A DNA stretch of 64,000 nt from Kocuria palustris (GCF_016907795.1 NZ_JAFBCR010000001.1:1798001-1862000), one strand, 5' to 3'. Positions 45,502-59,392 are shown, counted from the stretch's first letter. Notes: a model not told the origin generated them from the letters alone. Made by a program: numbers and translations.

Positions 45502-45948
45502 TCAGGCCGGGAGCCGGCTCTCTCGGAGGCTCAGGGTCTTCTCCGCTCGGGCGGCCGGTGCGGGCTCCGGGCCCAGGAGCTGCTGGCGGACCTCTTCCGT
45601 GGGCAGGGACTCGCCTGGGGCGATGAACACCGAGGCCAGGTCCTGGACGTCGCACGGGGTCAGGCCCTTGGAGGTGGGCTCCCAGCCCTCCGGGATGAGG
45701 TGGCGCTGCTGCGTGCCGCACTTCTGGCAGAAGTACTCGACGCGTCCGCCGGAGCGGACCGCGCAGCGCAGCACGCGGCCCATGATCCGTCGCAGCCCCG
45801 GGACGCGGCTGCGCTTGCGGGTGGAGGGCAGGAAGACCCGGAACTTGAGGTAGAGATCGGTGGTGCACTCATGGCACATGGGGGAGCGGGGCGTCTTGTG
45901 GTATTGGGGAGATCCCAGCCGGCCCAGTCTGGTGCTCGTGACAGTCAC
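45502..45948 (-). CDS. Small zinc-ribbon-like protein, unknown
   Basis: The 148-residue product has two CxxC pairs, MCHECTTD and FCQKCGTQ, separated by about 45 residues with many arginines, which could form one zinc site. The rest is not recognised. GTG at 45948 with AGGAG nearby is the likely start. It precedes the sqdB gene on the same strand by about 240 bases that hold nothing clear. Both CxxC pairs and the sound start argue that this frame is real. Confidence 0.6.
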   Translation of the reverse strand: MTVTSTRLGRLGSPQYHKTPRSPMCHECTTDLYLKFRVFLPSTRKRSRVPGLRRIMGRVLRCAVRSGGRVEYFCQKCGTQQRHLIPEGWEPTSKGLTPCDVQDLASVFIAPGESLPTEEVRQQLLGPEPAPAARAEKTLSLRESRLPA

Positions 45949-46158
45949 TGCTGCTCCTGCGCTGATCGTCGGAATTGCGGGGAAAGGTCTCCGACGTCAT
46001 CGTGGTGCGACCCGAGTCCAGATTAGGCGATCCGCTGTGCCGCGTACAGACCCACCGGGGGAAGCGGAGCTGTCTCTCAGCCCTGGCACAGCGCGGATCC
46101 AGGCGGATTCATGCCCGATCCGCCATATCTAAATGACTCTTGGGTAACCGTAACAGCG

Positions 46159-46181
46159 GAGGCCTTCCGGCAGAAGGCCTC
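46159..46181. terminator. Hairpin in the spacer before the acyltransferase gene
   Basis: GAGGCCTTC (46159-46167) pairs with GAAGGCCTC (46173-46181). The divergent spacer of 338 bases (45949-46286) shows little else; an AT-rich stretch near 46128 could hold a promoter. Confidence 0.6.
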
Positions 46182-46286
46182 GGGGCGATCCGATGCCCCT
46201 GACCTGCGGAAGATGACGCTCTGACGTCACAATCGCGCTGCTGCGCTCCCGGGCACCCGCCGCGCCCCCTGCGATGCCGCCGCCGT

Positions 46287-47708
46287 GTGACGATCGGAGA
46301 CGTGACGAAGCTGAGCACCTCCCGCGGCCGGCGCGCTGCGCAGACCATCCCTGCGCAGCGCGATCTCGCGCTGGATGCTGCTCGGGTCGCTTGCCTGATC
46401 GCCGTGGTCGTGCTCCACATCCTGCTGGTCACGCTCACGACGGATCCGAGCACGGGCGCGCTGCGCAGCGTCATGGCCCCCACGGAGGCCTCTTGGTACG
46501 CCCCGGTGTCATGGCTCGTGCAGGTCATGCCGCTGTTCTTCGTGGTGGGAGGGTGCGCCTCGGCGATCTCGTGGTCGCGCCAGTCGGCGGAGGGCGTCCG
46601 CGGGCCGGCCTGGGTGCGCGCCCGGCTGCTGCGCCTGGTCGTGCCGGCGAGCGCTGTGTGGGTCGCCCTGGCGCTGGCCGGCGCCCTCGCGGCGCTCGTG
46701 GGGATGCCCGCCGACTGGGCCTCGATGGCGCTGCAGGGGCTCGGGATGCACCTGTGGTTCGTGGGCGCCTACACCGCGTGCCTGGTCGGTGTGCCGCTGC
46801 TGCACGGGCTGCACGATCGCCGGCCCGTTCTCACCCTGGCTGCGCTGGTGGGGCTCAGCGCTGCGATCGAGGTGCTGCGCATCGCCGCGGAGCGGCCGTG
46901 GTGGGGCCTGCTCGGCTTCGCCCCGGTCTGGCTGGCGATCCATCAGATCGGCTTCTTCCGCCACGACGGATCCTTCGCTCGTGCCTCGGCAGGAAGACTG
47001 CTCGGGATCACGGCCCTGTCGGTCCTGATGATGCTCTGCCTGACGAGCCTGCCCTGGTGGGGTGCGGACGGGCTGTCGGCCCTGAACCCGCCCACGCTGT
47101 GCATGATCGCCCTCGGCGCGGCTCAGGCCTGCGTCCTGCAGCTGTGCTCGCCGGCTCTCGAGCGGCTCATGCGATGGCGTCCCGCGCAGGCCGTCGCCTG
47201 GGTCGTCGGCGCGCGGGCCACGACCCTGTACCTGTGGCACCTGCCGGTGATCGTGGCCGTGATGGCGGTGTGGTGGCTGCTCGGCGGCCCGGATCCGGTG
47301 CCCGGCTCGGCGCAGTGGTGGCTGTGGCGCCTGCCGATCGGGCTGCTGTGCTGGGCGATGGTCCTGCTGGTCGTGCGTCCGCTGGGCGTCCTGGAGGCCG
47401 TGGCGGGGCGGATCGTCGCCCGCGAGCCCGAACCGGAGGGGCCCGCAGCCGGAGGATCGCCCTCGGGTGAGCGGCCCTCGAGCGCGCCCCGAGCCGACGG
47501 ATCCGCGCCGCTGCGAGCTTCGAGTCCCGATCGCTCCTCATCGCCGGACGGACGGGCGTGGGTCCGCATCCTCGCCGCGGCCGTCCTCGTCTTCTCCGCA
47601 GCCGTGCTGGAGGTCCGCTTCCTGCTCGGCATCCCGCTGGCCCTCGGCGGCGCGGCGGCCATGGTCGCGGCGGTCCTGCTGCTGGTCCCGCCCGCACGGA
47701 GGTCCTGA
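46287..47708 (+). CDS. Acyltransferase family 3 membrane protein
   Basis: The 473-residue protein has about ten membrane helices and the acyltransferase-3 layout: RDLALDAARVACLIAVVVLH with the conserved histidine, MPLFFVVGGCAS, RARLLRLVVPA and HLWFVGAYT. A Pro/Ser-rich linker near residue 400 precedes two last helices. These enzymes acylate sugars or lipids at the cell surface. The GTG at 46287 is uncertain; a GTG five codons later is possible. No neighbour points to a substrate. Confidence 0.85.
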   Translation: MTIGDVTKLSTSRGRRAAQTIPAQRDLALDAARVACLIAVVVLHILLVTLTTDPSTGALRSVMAPTEASWYAPVSWLVQVMPLFFVVGGCASAISWSRQSAEGVRGPAWVRARLLRLVVPASAVWVALALAGALAALVGMPADWASMALQGLGMHLWFVGAYTACLVGVPLLHGLHDRRPVLTLAALVGLSAAIEVLRIAAERPWWGLLGFAPVWLAIHQIGFFRHDGSFARASAGRLLGITALSVLMMLCLTSLPWWGADGLSALNPPTLCMIALGAAQACVLQLCSPALERLMRWRPAQAVAWVVGARATTLYLWHLPVIVAVMAVWWLLGGPDPVPGSAQWWLWRLPIGLLCWAMVLLVVRPLGVLEAVAGRIVAREPEPEGPAAGGSPSGERPSSAPRADGSAPLRASSPDRSSSPDGRAWVRILAAAVLVFSAAVLEVRFLLGIPLALGGAAAMVAAVLLLVPPARRS

Positions 47709-47734
47709 CGGCTCGATCGGTGTGGTGCTAGTAT
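47705..47734 (+). promoter_or_regulatory. Promoter of the metY-metB leader
   Basis: TAGTAT (47729-47734) is a good -10 element. CTGACG (47705-47710), 18 bases upstream, is a fair -35. It overlaps the acyltransferase stop. Transcription would start near 47741, just at the structured leader. Confidence 0.6.
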
Positions 47735-47741
47735 TGGACCG

Positions 47742-47820
47742 GCTTCACGAGACACAGCTGCCAAGCTCCGACTTGGCTGTGCACCAACCCCATGTTCAAG
47801 GGTGGTTCGGATGACGAAGC
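47742..47820 (+). promoter_or_regulatory. Compact three-stem leader RNA, SAM-type riboswitch candidate
   Basis: GCTTC (47742-47746) pairs with GAAGC (47816-47820) and closes a junction with two hairpins. The first is built on CACAG/CTGTG and CCAAG/CTTGG (47753-47781). The second pairs CCAACCC with GGGTGG (47784-47805). The segment TCACGAGACACAGC and the late GGATGACGAAG recall SAM-IV/SAM-I cores, but I cannot assign a class. It lies before two sulfur amino acid genes, which favours a methionine-related signal. Confidence 0.5.
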
Positions 47821-47901
47821 GGCCTGCACCTGACGCAGCGCACGAACAAGCTCCGGCGGGACGTGCAGGTCAAGAGCACCCCGTCACGGAAGACACCTCT
47901 C

Positions 47902-49377
47902 ATGACGTCCTCGCCCTGCGACGAGCTCAAGAGCTCGACCTCGCTGGCCACACGCCAGATCCACGCCGGCCGGACAGGATCCGATCCGGGCGCCCCTGCC
48001 GCCCCCGTCCAGGCCACGCTGCCGGTGCCGATCTACCAGTCCTCGGCCTTCGAGTTCCCGGACCACGCGGCTGCCGCCGCCATGTTCGCCCAGACCACCC
48101 CGGGCTTCACCTACTCCCGCACGGGCAACCCCACGGTCGCCGTCCTGGAGCAGAAGGTCGCCGATCTTGAGGGCGGAGTGGGGGCCGTGGCCATGGGCTC
48201 GGGGCAGTCCGCCGTCGCCGCGGCCCTGCTCGCGCTGATCAGCACGGGCCCCGGCAAGCACCTGGTGGTCTCGGAGAAGATCTACGGCGGCACCGTCGAC
48301 CTGCTCGGTGACACGCTGGCCGATTTCGGCGCGACCGTCACCTACGTCGATCCCGCTGACCCCTCGGCCTGGTCGGAGGCGATCACGGAGGACACTCGGG
48401 GCTTCTTCCTCGAGTCCATCGGCAACCCGCTGGCCACGCTGGCGGATCTGGACGCGATCTCCCGCATCGCCCATGAGCGGGGGATCCCGGTGATCGTCGA
48501 CTCGACCCTGGCCACGCCGATCCTGTACCGACCCTTCGAGCACGGGGCGGACATCGTGGTGCATTCGGCCACCAAGTTCTTCGGCGGGCACGGGACGTCG
48601 CTGGCCGGCGTCGTGATCGACTCCGGTCGATTCGACTGGGAGGCCGAGGCCGCTCGCTGGCCGCAGTTCACCGAGCCGCGAGCGCGCTGGGGCGGGATCA
48701 GCCTGTGCGAGAAGCTGCGCGGCGGCTCGCCGTTCCTGCATCTGTGCCGGGCCAAGTTCGTGCACGACCTGGGTCTGACGCTCTCGCCGTTCAACGCCTC
48801 CCAGATCATCCAGGGCCTCGAGACGCTGGACCTGCGCATGCGCCGCCACTCGGACAGCGCCGCTCGCATCGCCGAGTTCCTGAGCACGCATCCGGCGGTG
48901 CGCTGCGTGCACCACCCCCTGATCGAGGGCTCCGCCGATCGGGAGATCGCCGAGCGCGACTTCCCCCAGGGCGTCGGGTCGGTCTTCGGCTTCGAGCTGG
49001 AGTGCTCGGATGCCGCAGTGGCCGGATTCGTCGACTCCCTGCGGCTTTTCAAGCTGGTGGCCAACATCGGCGACGTCCGCTCGCTGATCAACCATCCCGC
49101 GGCCATGACCCACTGCCGTCTCTCGGAGGAGCAGCGACTGGCCGGCGGGATCAGCTGGCAGACCCTGCGGCTGTCGATCGGGCTGGAGGCGGTCGACGAC
49201 CTGATCGCCGATCTGCAGTCCTCGCTCGATGAGCTGCTGCGCGTCGAGGCCGCGCGCGGCGCTGAGATCCCGGCCGCAGAAGGTGCCCCGGGATCGTCGA
49301 CGGACGGCGCCCCGGTGCGCTCCGAGGACGAGCCGAGCGGCGCGCGCCGCGACCAGCGCCAGGAGGTGCAGGCATGA
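47902..49377 (+). CDS. metY: O-acetylhomoserine sulfhydrylase-type PLP enzyme
   Basis: The 491-residue Cys/Met metabolism enzyme has VPIYQSSAFEF, TYSRTGNPTVAVLEQKVA, MGSGQSAVAAALLAL, VDSTLATP, the PLP lysine in VVHSATKFFGGHGTS, and the C-terminal VRSLINHPAAMTH typical of MetY. A C-terminal tail of about 40 polar residues is extra. GGAAGA before the ATG at 47902 favours this start over one 13 codons earlier. It is followed by a metB-like gene with a four-base overlap. Likely reaction: O-acetylhomoserine plus sulfide to homocysteine. Confidence 0.93.
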   Translation: MTSSPCDELKSSTSLATRQIHAGRTGSDPGAPAAPVQATLPVPIYQSSAFEFPDHAAAAAMFAQTTPGFTYSRTGNPTVAVLEQKVADLEGGVGAVAMGSGQSAVAAALLALISTGPGKHLVVSEKIYGGTVDLLGDTLADFGATVTYVDPADPSAWSEAITEDTRGFFLESIGNPLATLADLDAISRIAHERGIPVIVDSTLATPILYRPFEHGADIVVHSATKFFGGHGTSLAGVVIDSGRFDWEAEAARWPQFTEPRARWGGISLCEKLRGGSPFLHLCRAKFVHDLGLTLSPFNASQIIQGLETLDLRMRRHSDSAARIAEFLSTHPAVRCVHHPLIEGSADREIAERDFPQGVGSVFGFELECSDAAVAGFVDSLRLFKLVANIGDVRSLINHPAAMTHCRLSEEQRLAGGISWQTLRLSIGLEAVDDLIADLQSSLDELLRVEAARGAEIPAAEGAPGSSTDGAPVRSEDEPSGARRDQRQEVQA

Positions 49378-50555
49378 GCGGGTTCACCACGCGCGCCGTC
49401 CACGCCGGCCAGGAGCCGGACCGGCTGACCGGTGCGGTCATCCCGCCGGTCTACCAGACCTCCACCTTCGTCCAGGACGGCATCAACGTCCTGCGCGACG
49501 GCCACGAGTACTCCCGCGGCTCCAATCCCACCCGCAATGCCTTCGAGGAGCAGCTGAGCGCGCTCGAGGGCGGGCAGCGGGCCTTCGCGTTCGCCTCCGG
49601 GATCGCGGCGGAGGATGCGCTGCTGCGCTCGGTGCTGCGCCCCGGAGACCATGTGGTCCTGGGCGCCGACGGCTACGGGGGCACCAACCGGCTCATCACC
49701 AGGGTCCTGGCTCCCTGGCAGATCCGGCACACGCCGGTGGACGTCACCTCGCTCGATGCGGTCCGCGGGGCTGTGGAGGCGGGCACGCGGGTGATCTGGG
49801 TCGAGACCCCCACGAATCCGCTGCTGGGCATCGCCGATCTGACGGGCATCGCCCAGATCGCCCAGGATGCCGGGGCGCTGCTGATCGTGGACAGCACCTT
49901 CGCCTCGCCGTACCTTCAGCGTCCGCTGGAGTTCGGCGCCGACGTCGTCGTGCACTCCACCACCAAGTACATCGGCGGGCACTCGGACGTGCTGGGCGGG
50001 GCGGTCGTCGTCTCGGACCGGGCCTGGGAGGTCGAGGCCGTGGGCGGCTTCTCGCCCGGAGGAACGCTGGCCGAGCTCGTGGGCTTCCAGCAGTTCGCCG
50101 GCGGGGCGGTCGCCGGGCCCCAGGACTGCTTCCTGGCCGCGCGCGGGCTGAAGACCCTGTCGCTGCGCATGCAGCGCCATCAGGAGACCGCAGGCCGGAT
50201 CGCCGAGTGGCTCATCGGGCGCCCAGAGGTGGCGCAGGTGCTCTACCCCGGACTGCCCGAGCACCCCGGTCACGAGCTGGCCGCACGGCAGATGGACGGC
50301 TTCGGTGGCATGGTCTCCTTCCGCGTGCACGGCGGAGAGGCTGCGGCCCGGCGCTTCGCGGAGTCCACGAAGATGTACAAGCTCTCGGTCTCCCTCGGCG
50401 GGGTCGAATCGCTGATCTGCTGGCCCTCCGAGATGACGCACGGATCCGTGGCCGGCACGCCGCTGGCGGTGCCGGTGGATCTGGTCCGGCTCTCCGTCGG
50501 GATCGAGGACCTCGACGACCACCTCGAGGACCTGGAGCGTGCCTTCGGTGCCTGA
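49374..50555 (+). CDS. metB: Cystathionine gamma-synthase/lyase-type PLP enzyme
   Basis: The 393-residue enzyme has FTTRAVHAGQEPD, PVYQTSTFVQDG, YSRGSNPTRNAFEEQLSALE, ASGIAAEDALL, the PLP lysine in VVVHSTTKYIGGHSD, and LGGVESLICWPSEMTH. The family includes MetB synthases and cystathionine gamma-lyases, which differ by few residues; the pairing with metY suggests synthase, but this is not certain. Start overlaps the metY stop (ATGA). Confidence 0.92.
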   Translation: MSGFTTRAVHAGQEPDRLTGAVIPPVYQTSTFVQDGINVLRDGHEYSRGSNPTRNAFEEQLSALEGGQRAFAFASGIAAEDALLRSVLRPGDHVVLGADGYGGTNRLITRVLAPWQIRHTPVDVTSLDAVRGAVEAGTRVIWVETPTNPLLGIADLTGIAQIAQDAGALLIVDSTFASPYLQRPLEFGADVVVHSTTKYIGGHSDVLGGAVVVSDRAWEVEAVGGFSPGGTLAELVGFQQFAGGAVAGPQDCFLAARGLKTLSLRMQRHQETAGRIAEWLIGRPEVAQVLYPGLPEHPGHELAARQMDGFGGMVSFRVHGGEAAARRFAESTKMYKLSVSLGGVESLICWPSEMTHGSVAGTPLAVPVDLVRLSVGIEDLDDHLEDLERAFGA

Positions 50556-50724
50556 CGGGCGCTGCGCTCGCCCGGCTCGGCGACTGACAGGCGGCGCGCT
50601 CATCAGGCACTGCGGCTGACGCGGCGGCCTCCCCGGCTCTGCCTACACTGGGGGCAGCAGCCTCGTCGCGTTCGGCTCGGCCGTCGCGCGGGTCCCCATG
50701 CAAGCGCCATATGAAGGAGCCTTC

Positions 50725-51426
50725 ATGAGCTCGCAGGATCCCCAGAACCCGGCCTCCGGATCGGACGGCCGCAACGCCCCGGGCGGACAGCAGCACGAGG
50801 CCCCCTCGTTCGGGCAGGGCGGCGACCGCCAGCAGTCCGGGCAGCCGTCGTGGGGCCCGAACCAGAGCCAGCCGGGCAGCCAGCCCTCCGGGGACCCCGG
50901 CGCGCAGCAGGGCTACGGGCAGCCGGGCTACAGCTACCCCGGAGCCGGGCAGCAGCGCCAGCATCCGGACTACGGAGGCCAGGGCGCCTACGACCAGCCG
51001 CAGGGCGGCGGACAGCAGTACACGGCCCAGGGCAACTACGGGCAGGCCACCTTCCAGCAGGGCGGGCAGCCGCTGAGCCCCTCGGACGCCCGGACCTGGG
51101 CGCTGATCTCCCACATCGCAGCTCCGGTGCTGTTCCTGTTCTCGGCCGGCTGGATCGGATTCGCAGCACCGCTGATCATCTGGTTCATCTTCAAGGACCG
51201 CGACCCGCTGGTGCGCAATGCCTCCGCGGGCGCCTTCAACTTCAACGTCATCGTGTTCGCGCTCAACGTCGTGATCTGGATCCTGGCCATTCCCACCCTC
51301 GGCCTGGCCCTCTTCCTGCTTCCCTTCCTGGGCATCCTGTCGATCGTGTTCGCCGTCCTCGGCGCCATGCAGGCGAACAAGGGCCTGGCGTACAAGTACC
51401 CCATGCAGATCCCGATCCTCAGCTGA
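50725..51426 (+). CDS. DUF4870 membrane protein with Gln/Gly-rich N-terminus
   Basis: The 233-residue product has a disordered first 125 residues rich in Gln, Gly, Pro and Tyr, then a DUF4870-type domain with membrane segments (TWALISHIAAPVLFLFSAGW, WFIFKDRDPLVRNASAGAFN, and two C-terminal helices). AAGGAG stands before the ATG at 50725. Function of the family is unknown. TACACT at 50644-50649 is a possible -10 element. A strong terminator follows. Confidence 0.87.
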   Translation: MSSQDPQNPASGSDGRNAPGGQQHEAPSFGQGGDRQQSGQPSWGPNQSQPGSQPSGDPGAQQGYGQPGYSYPGAGQQRQHPDYGGQGAYDQPQGGGQQYTAQGNYGQATFQQGGQPLSPSDARTWALISHIAAPVLFLFSAGWIGFAAPLIIWFIFKDRDPLVRNASAGAFNFNVIVFALNVVIWILAIPTLGLALFLLPFLGILSIVFAVLGAMQANKGLAYKYPMQIPILS

Positions 51427-51477
51427 GACCGGATCCTCCGGCACCCGTCGTGCACGGCGGCCGGAATTCCACGACGA

Positions 51478-51510
51478 CGGCCGGGCCCTCCGCTGCGGAG
51501 GGCCCGGCCG
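51478..51510. terminator. Terminator after the DUF4870 gene
   Basis: CGGCCGGGCCCTCCG (51478-51492) pairs perfectly with CGGAGGGCCCGGCCG (51496-51510), loop CTG, followed by TTG. Confidence 0.88.
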
Positions 51511-51537
51511 TTGCGCGTGCGGGGACATGAACGCACC

Positions 51538-52143
51538 ATGGTGCTCATGAGCGACTTCGACACCTCCGGGCGCGCCGCCCGACGAATCCCCGAGCCGACT
51601 CCTGCGCCTCCGCGCGGCATGGAGCTGCCGGAGCCCGTGGCGCGCATGCACCGCTGGGTGGAGACGCCGCTCGGGCGCATGGTCGTGGCTGTCGGCCCGC
51701 ACGACGGCCGGCCTGCGATCACGGGATGCTGGTTCGAGGACCAGAAGCACTTCCCGGACGACGAGACCCTCGGCATGGAGGGTGATCATGCCCTGCTGAG
51801 CGAGGCGCAGGAGCAGCTCGAAGACTGGTACGCCGGTCGGCGACGCGGCTTCGATCTGCCGCTGACCCTCGACGACCGGCCGCAGCCCCTGCGCCCGCGG
51901 GTGTGGAAGGCGCTGCAGGAGATCCCGTTCGGGACCACCACCACCTACGGCGCGTTGGCGCAGCAGCTCGGCAATCCCGGGATGACCCAGGCGGTGGGAC
52001 AGGGGGTGGGCCGGAATCCGTGGTCGGTGATCGTGCCGTGCCACCGGGTGCTCAGCTCTACAGGGGCGCTGACCGGCTATGCCGGCGGCATCGAGCGCAA
52101 GCAGGAGCTGCTGGAGATGGAATCCCGACGCTCAGCGCGTTGA
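51538..52143 (+). CDS. ogt: Methylated-DNA--protein-cysteine methyltransferase
   Basis: The 201-residue product repairs O6-alkylguanine by transfer to its own cysteine. The acceptor is in VIVPCHRVLSSTGALTGYAG, and IPFGTTTTYGALAQQLGNPG is the DNA-binding helix region. A longer, Pro-rich N-terminus precedes the core. An ATG at 51547 is an alternative start. The gene stands alone between terminator and the leftward acetyltransferase gene. Confidence 0.94.
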   Translation: MVLMSDFDTSGRAARRIPEPTPAPPRGMELPEPVARMHRWVETPLGRMVVAVGPHDGRPAITGCWFEDQKHFPDDETLGMEGDHALLSEAQEQLEDWYAGRRRGFDLPLTLDDRPQPLRPRVWKALQEIPFGTTTTYGALAQQLGNPGMTQAVGQGVGRNPWSVIVPCHRVLSSTGALTGYAGGIERKQELLEMESRRSAR

Positions 52144-52286
52144 CGGACCGGGGACCCGAGCGGCGACGTCCGACAGCGGCTGCGCCCGAGGGCGTAGAAC
52201 AGCCCGATCCACGGGGCGGGCCCATGTCGGGTCAGGAGGTTGGCCGCAGGTGGAGTTCCTCCGCGACCGCCGCGCGAACCGGCAGG

Positions 52287-52856
52287 TCAGTCCGCGCTGA
52301 TCCGGTCGGAGCGCAGCGCGGCGTAGATGAGCTCCGTGCGCCATTCGCCCAGCTGCAGGTGCGATTCGCGCAGCTCCGCCTCCCTGCGCATGCCGATGCG
52401 CTCGCAGACCTTGATGGAGCTGTGGTTCAGCGCATCCAGGCGCGCGAACACGCGGTGGGCGTCCAATCGCTCGAAGCAGGCGTCGATCGCGGCGATCGCA
52501 GCCTCGCCTGCATAGCCTCTGCCTGCATGGTCGGGGCTGACCACCCAGCCCATCTCGATCTGGCGCGACTCGGCGTCCACGAGCGTCAGCACGATCTCCC
52601 CGTAGAGCGCCTCCGGGTCGTCGTGCGCGCTGAAGGCATAGCGGATGGTGTCCCCGTCGTGGAGGAAGGCCCTCGGCCCGCGATGCTCGGCGATGACCCG
52701 CTCCGAGTGCTCCCACGAGCGAGGTCCGCGCCAGGCGTGCTGCGCGTAGTCCTCACGTGATTGGTAGGCGTGCATGGCCTCCAGATCCGACTCGCTGAAG
52801 CGGCGGAAGAAGAGGCGGTCCGTCTCCAGGGGCAGCAGGTCCTTCACGGGATCCAT
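52287..52856 (-). CDS. GNAT acetyltransferase, RimJ/RimL type
   Basis: The product of about 189 residues has the RimJ-like pattern LLPLETDRLFFRRFSESDLE at the N-terminus, VSPDHAGRGYAGEAAIAAI as the acetyl-CoA loop, and VFARLDALNHSSIKVCERIG. Substrate unknown; relatives acetylate protein N-termini or small amines. A start 11 codons earlier (52889) is possible; neither has a clear ribosome binding site. It is divergent from the rRNA operon. Confidence 0.87.
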   Translation of the reverse strand: MDPVKDLLPLETDRLFFRRFSESDLEAMHAYQSREDYAQHAWRGPRSWEHSERVIAEHRGPRAFLHDGDTIRYAFSAHDDPEALYGEIVLTLVDAESRQIEMGWVVSPDHAGRGYAGEAAIAAIDACFERLDAHRVFARLDALNHSSIKVCERIGMRREAELRESHLQLGEWRTELIYAALRSDRISAD

Positions 52857-53018
52857 CGTATAGACGACCAAGGGCCGGCTGGCGTCCATCGCGGTGGAGA
52901 AGCCGAGTGGGCAGCGCGCAGCCGCGTGGCCCGGTGCAGGTGCGGGCGAATCGGCCCGCTGCGCGACGAAGACCGGGACTCGGCCCAGGTGAGGCCCGTC
53001 ACTGCGGGCCTCACGGGT

Positions 53019-53047
53019 TTGCGAGCGGCCCAGGGGGTGTGTAATGT
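53019..53047 (+). promoter_or_regulatory. rRNA operon promoter P1
   Basis: TTGCGA (53019-53024) and TAATGT (53042-53047) are spaced by 17 bases. A hairpin, TGAGGCCCG (52990-52998) against CGGGCCTCA (53005-53013), lies just upstream and may insulate the operon. Confidence 0.7.
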
Positions 53048-53214
53048 TCTTCTCTGTCGCCGCGAGCGGCCCGCCGGTTCGAACCGGTGCGGCGCAGCGG
53101 CAGGATCACCGATCCGGATGATCCTGCGTCGACACAACCATTGAACGGCTCGATCGAGCAGATCGCTTCGCCCTGCACTGCGTGGGCGTGGGGGATCGGA
53201 TCGAAGGGGCCGGG

Positions 53215-53243
53215 TTGTGAAGAGCGGGTGAAGCGAGTATGAT
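53215..53243 (+). promoter_or_regulatory. rRNA operon promoter P2
   Basis: TTGTGA (53215-53220) and TATGAT (53238-53243) are spaced by exactly 17 bases and are the better match to consensus of the two promoters. Confidence 0.8.
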
Positions 53244-53356
53244 GATCTGGCCGCACAACGGTGAACGAGAGATGAACGAAGGTTCGGGTCTCGTGAACTG
53301 CGGCGGCTGAAGGAACTGATCTTCGCGGGCCTGGTGAAACGGGCTGGTTGATCGTC

Positions 53357-53371
53357 TGTTGTTTGAGAACT
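53357..53371 (+). repeat. rrn leader box before 16S
   Basis: TGTTGTTTGAGAACT occurs here and again before 23S (55432-55446). Paired copies in leader and spacer are typical of antitermination or RNase III processing signals. The leader from P1 to 16S (about 53054-53510) holds no gene. Confidence 0.7.
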
Positions 53372-53510
53372 CGATAGTGTGCCAAATTGTCTGTTGATAC
53401 CAGTTCAAGCAATTTTTTGTTTGGTTGGATCAGCTGATGCGTCAGTGCGTCTCGTTCCCGTGACGTGCTGGCGATCTTATTTTGATTCCAGCCAGGTATG
53501 GTTTTTCGTT

Positions 53511-58662
<5,152 letters not shown>

Positions 58663-58849
58663 CTTCACACACACAACATGTCTTGCAGCCCCGTTTGGGG
58701 TGTGAATAGCAGCGTGTTTCGCGTCCACTGTACGGTTTTGGAACAACACCGTCCCACAACCATCTGGTTCCCGTTGGCGGGGTTGGTGGTGGTGGGTGGT
58801 AGGTTCGTGAACAGGTTTCCACGCGCACTGCGGTGTGTGGTGGTGGCAG

Positions 58850-58970
58850 GTTTGCGGTGGTTATAGCGTGAGGGAAACGCCCGGTCCCATCCCGAACCCG
58901 GAAGCTAAGGCTCACAGCGCCGATGGTACTGCACTCTGATGGGTGTGGGAGAGTAGGTCGCCGCCGCAAT
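58850..58970 (+). rRNA. rrf: 5S ribosomal RNA
   Basis: The gene shows the conserved CCGATGGTACTGC and GGGAGAGTAGGTCGCCGCC, and its ends TTTGCGGTGG and CCGCCGCAA pair. The 23S-5S spacer (58663-58849) holds no gene. Confidence 0.95.
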
Positions 58971-58984
58971 TATTTGTACGGAGA

Positions 58985-59054
58985 GAGGCTGATCGCTGAC
59001 TCCTTGTCTTCACCGTGAGGGTGTGGATGGGTCGAGTCGCGGTCGGCCTCTTTT
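58985..59054 (+). terminator. rRNA operon terminator
   Basis: GAGGCTGATCGCTGACTC (58985-59002) pairs with GAGTCGCGGTCGGCCTC (59034-59050) with one bulge and G-U pairs, and TTTT follows at 59051-59054. This is the only classic T-tailed terminator noted in the window. Confidence 0.85.
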
Positions 59055-59083
59055 CGCATGCCCAGACAGGCCTCGCCCCGCCC

Positions 59084-59143
59084 GCCGAGTGGATACCTGA
59101 TTGCGCTATCGGGGTCCTCAGCGCAATTGGGGATCCACTCGGC
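59084..59143. repeat. Double-stem palindromic repeat, copy 2
   Basis: GCCGAGTGGAT (59084-59094) pairs with ATCCACTCGGC (59133-59143). The inner pair is TTGCGCT (59101-59107) and AGCGCAA (59120-59126). Same layout as the copy at 3423. Confidence 0.85.
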
Positions 59144-59167
59144 CTACGGGGCTCTTCCTCCCCGCGC

Positions 59168-59223
59168 CGAGTGGATAGTTGATTGCGCTGTTGGGGGTCT
59201 CAACGCAAATGGGCGTCCACTCG
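59168..59223. repeat. Double-stem palindromic repeat, copy 3
   Basis: CGAGTGGA (59168-59175) pairs with TCCACTCG (59216-59223). The inner pair is TTGCGCT (59183-59189) with AACGCAA (59202-59208), one G-U-type change. Confidence 0.8.
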
Positions 59224-59336
59224 AGCCCCCCCGGGCAGTAGCCAGCCTGAGTCTTAGCGAGGGCTGAGGGACTGCCCGGCAGGCAAGTATCGACATGTGC
59301 TGCCCCTGCTGTACTGGGAGACGTCCACACCCTTGC

Positions 59337-59392
59337 CGAGTGGATATTTGGTTGCGCTATGGGGGCCCTCAACGCAACTGGGAATCCACTCG
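59337..59392. repeat. Double-stem palindromic repeat, copy 4
   Basis: CGAGTGGAT (59337-59345) pairs with ATCCACTCG (59384-59392). The inner pair is TTGCGCT (59352-59358) with AACGCAA (59371-59377). It ends about 35 bases from the transposase gene end. The rest of 59055-59427 holds no gene. Confidence 0.8.

Noticed and set aside
45397-46026. Plus-strand open frame opposite the zinc-ribbon gene
   Set aside because: No recognisable motif; the minus-strand frame has two CxxC pairs and a good start.
59006-59019. 14-base match GTCTTCACCGTGAG between the rRNA terminator loop and RNA unit A (25886-25899)
   Set aside because: Matches of this length are expected by chance between two places in 64 kb of high-GC DNA.
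59084-59392. Repeated palindromes read as a CRISPR array
   Set aside because: Spacing is uneven (84 and 169 bases), repeats are nested palindromes of 56-60 bases with drift, and no cas gene is near.
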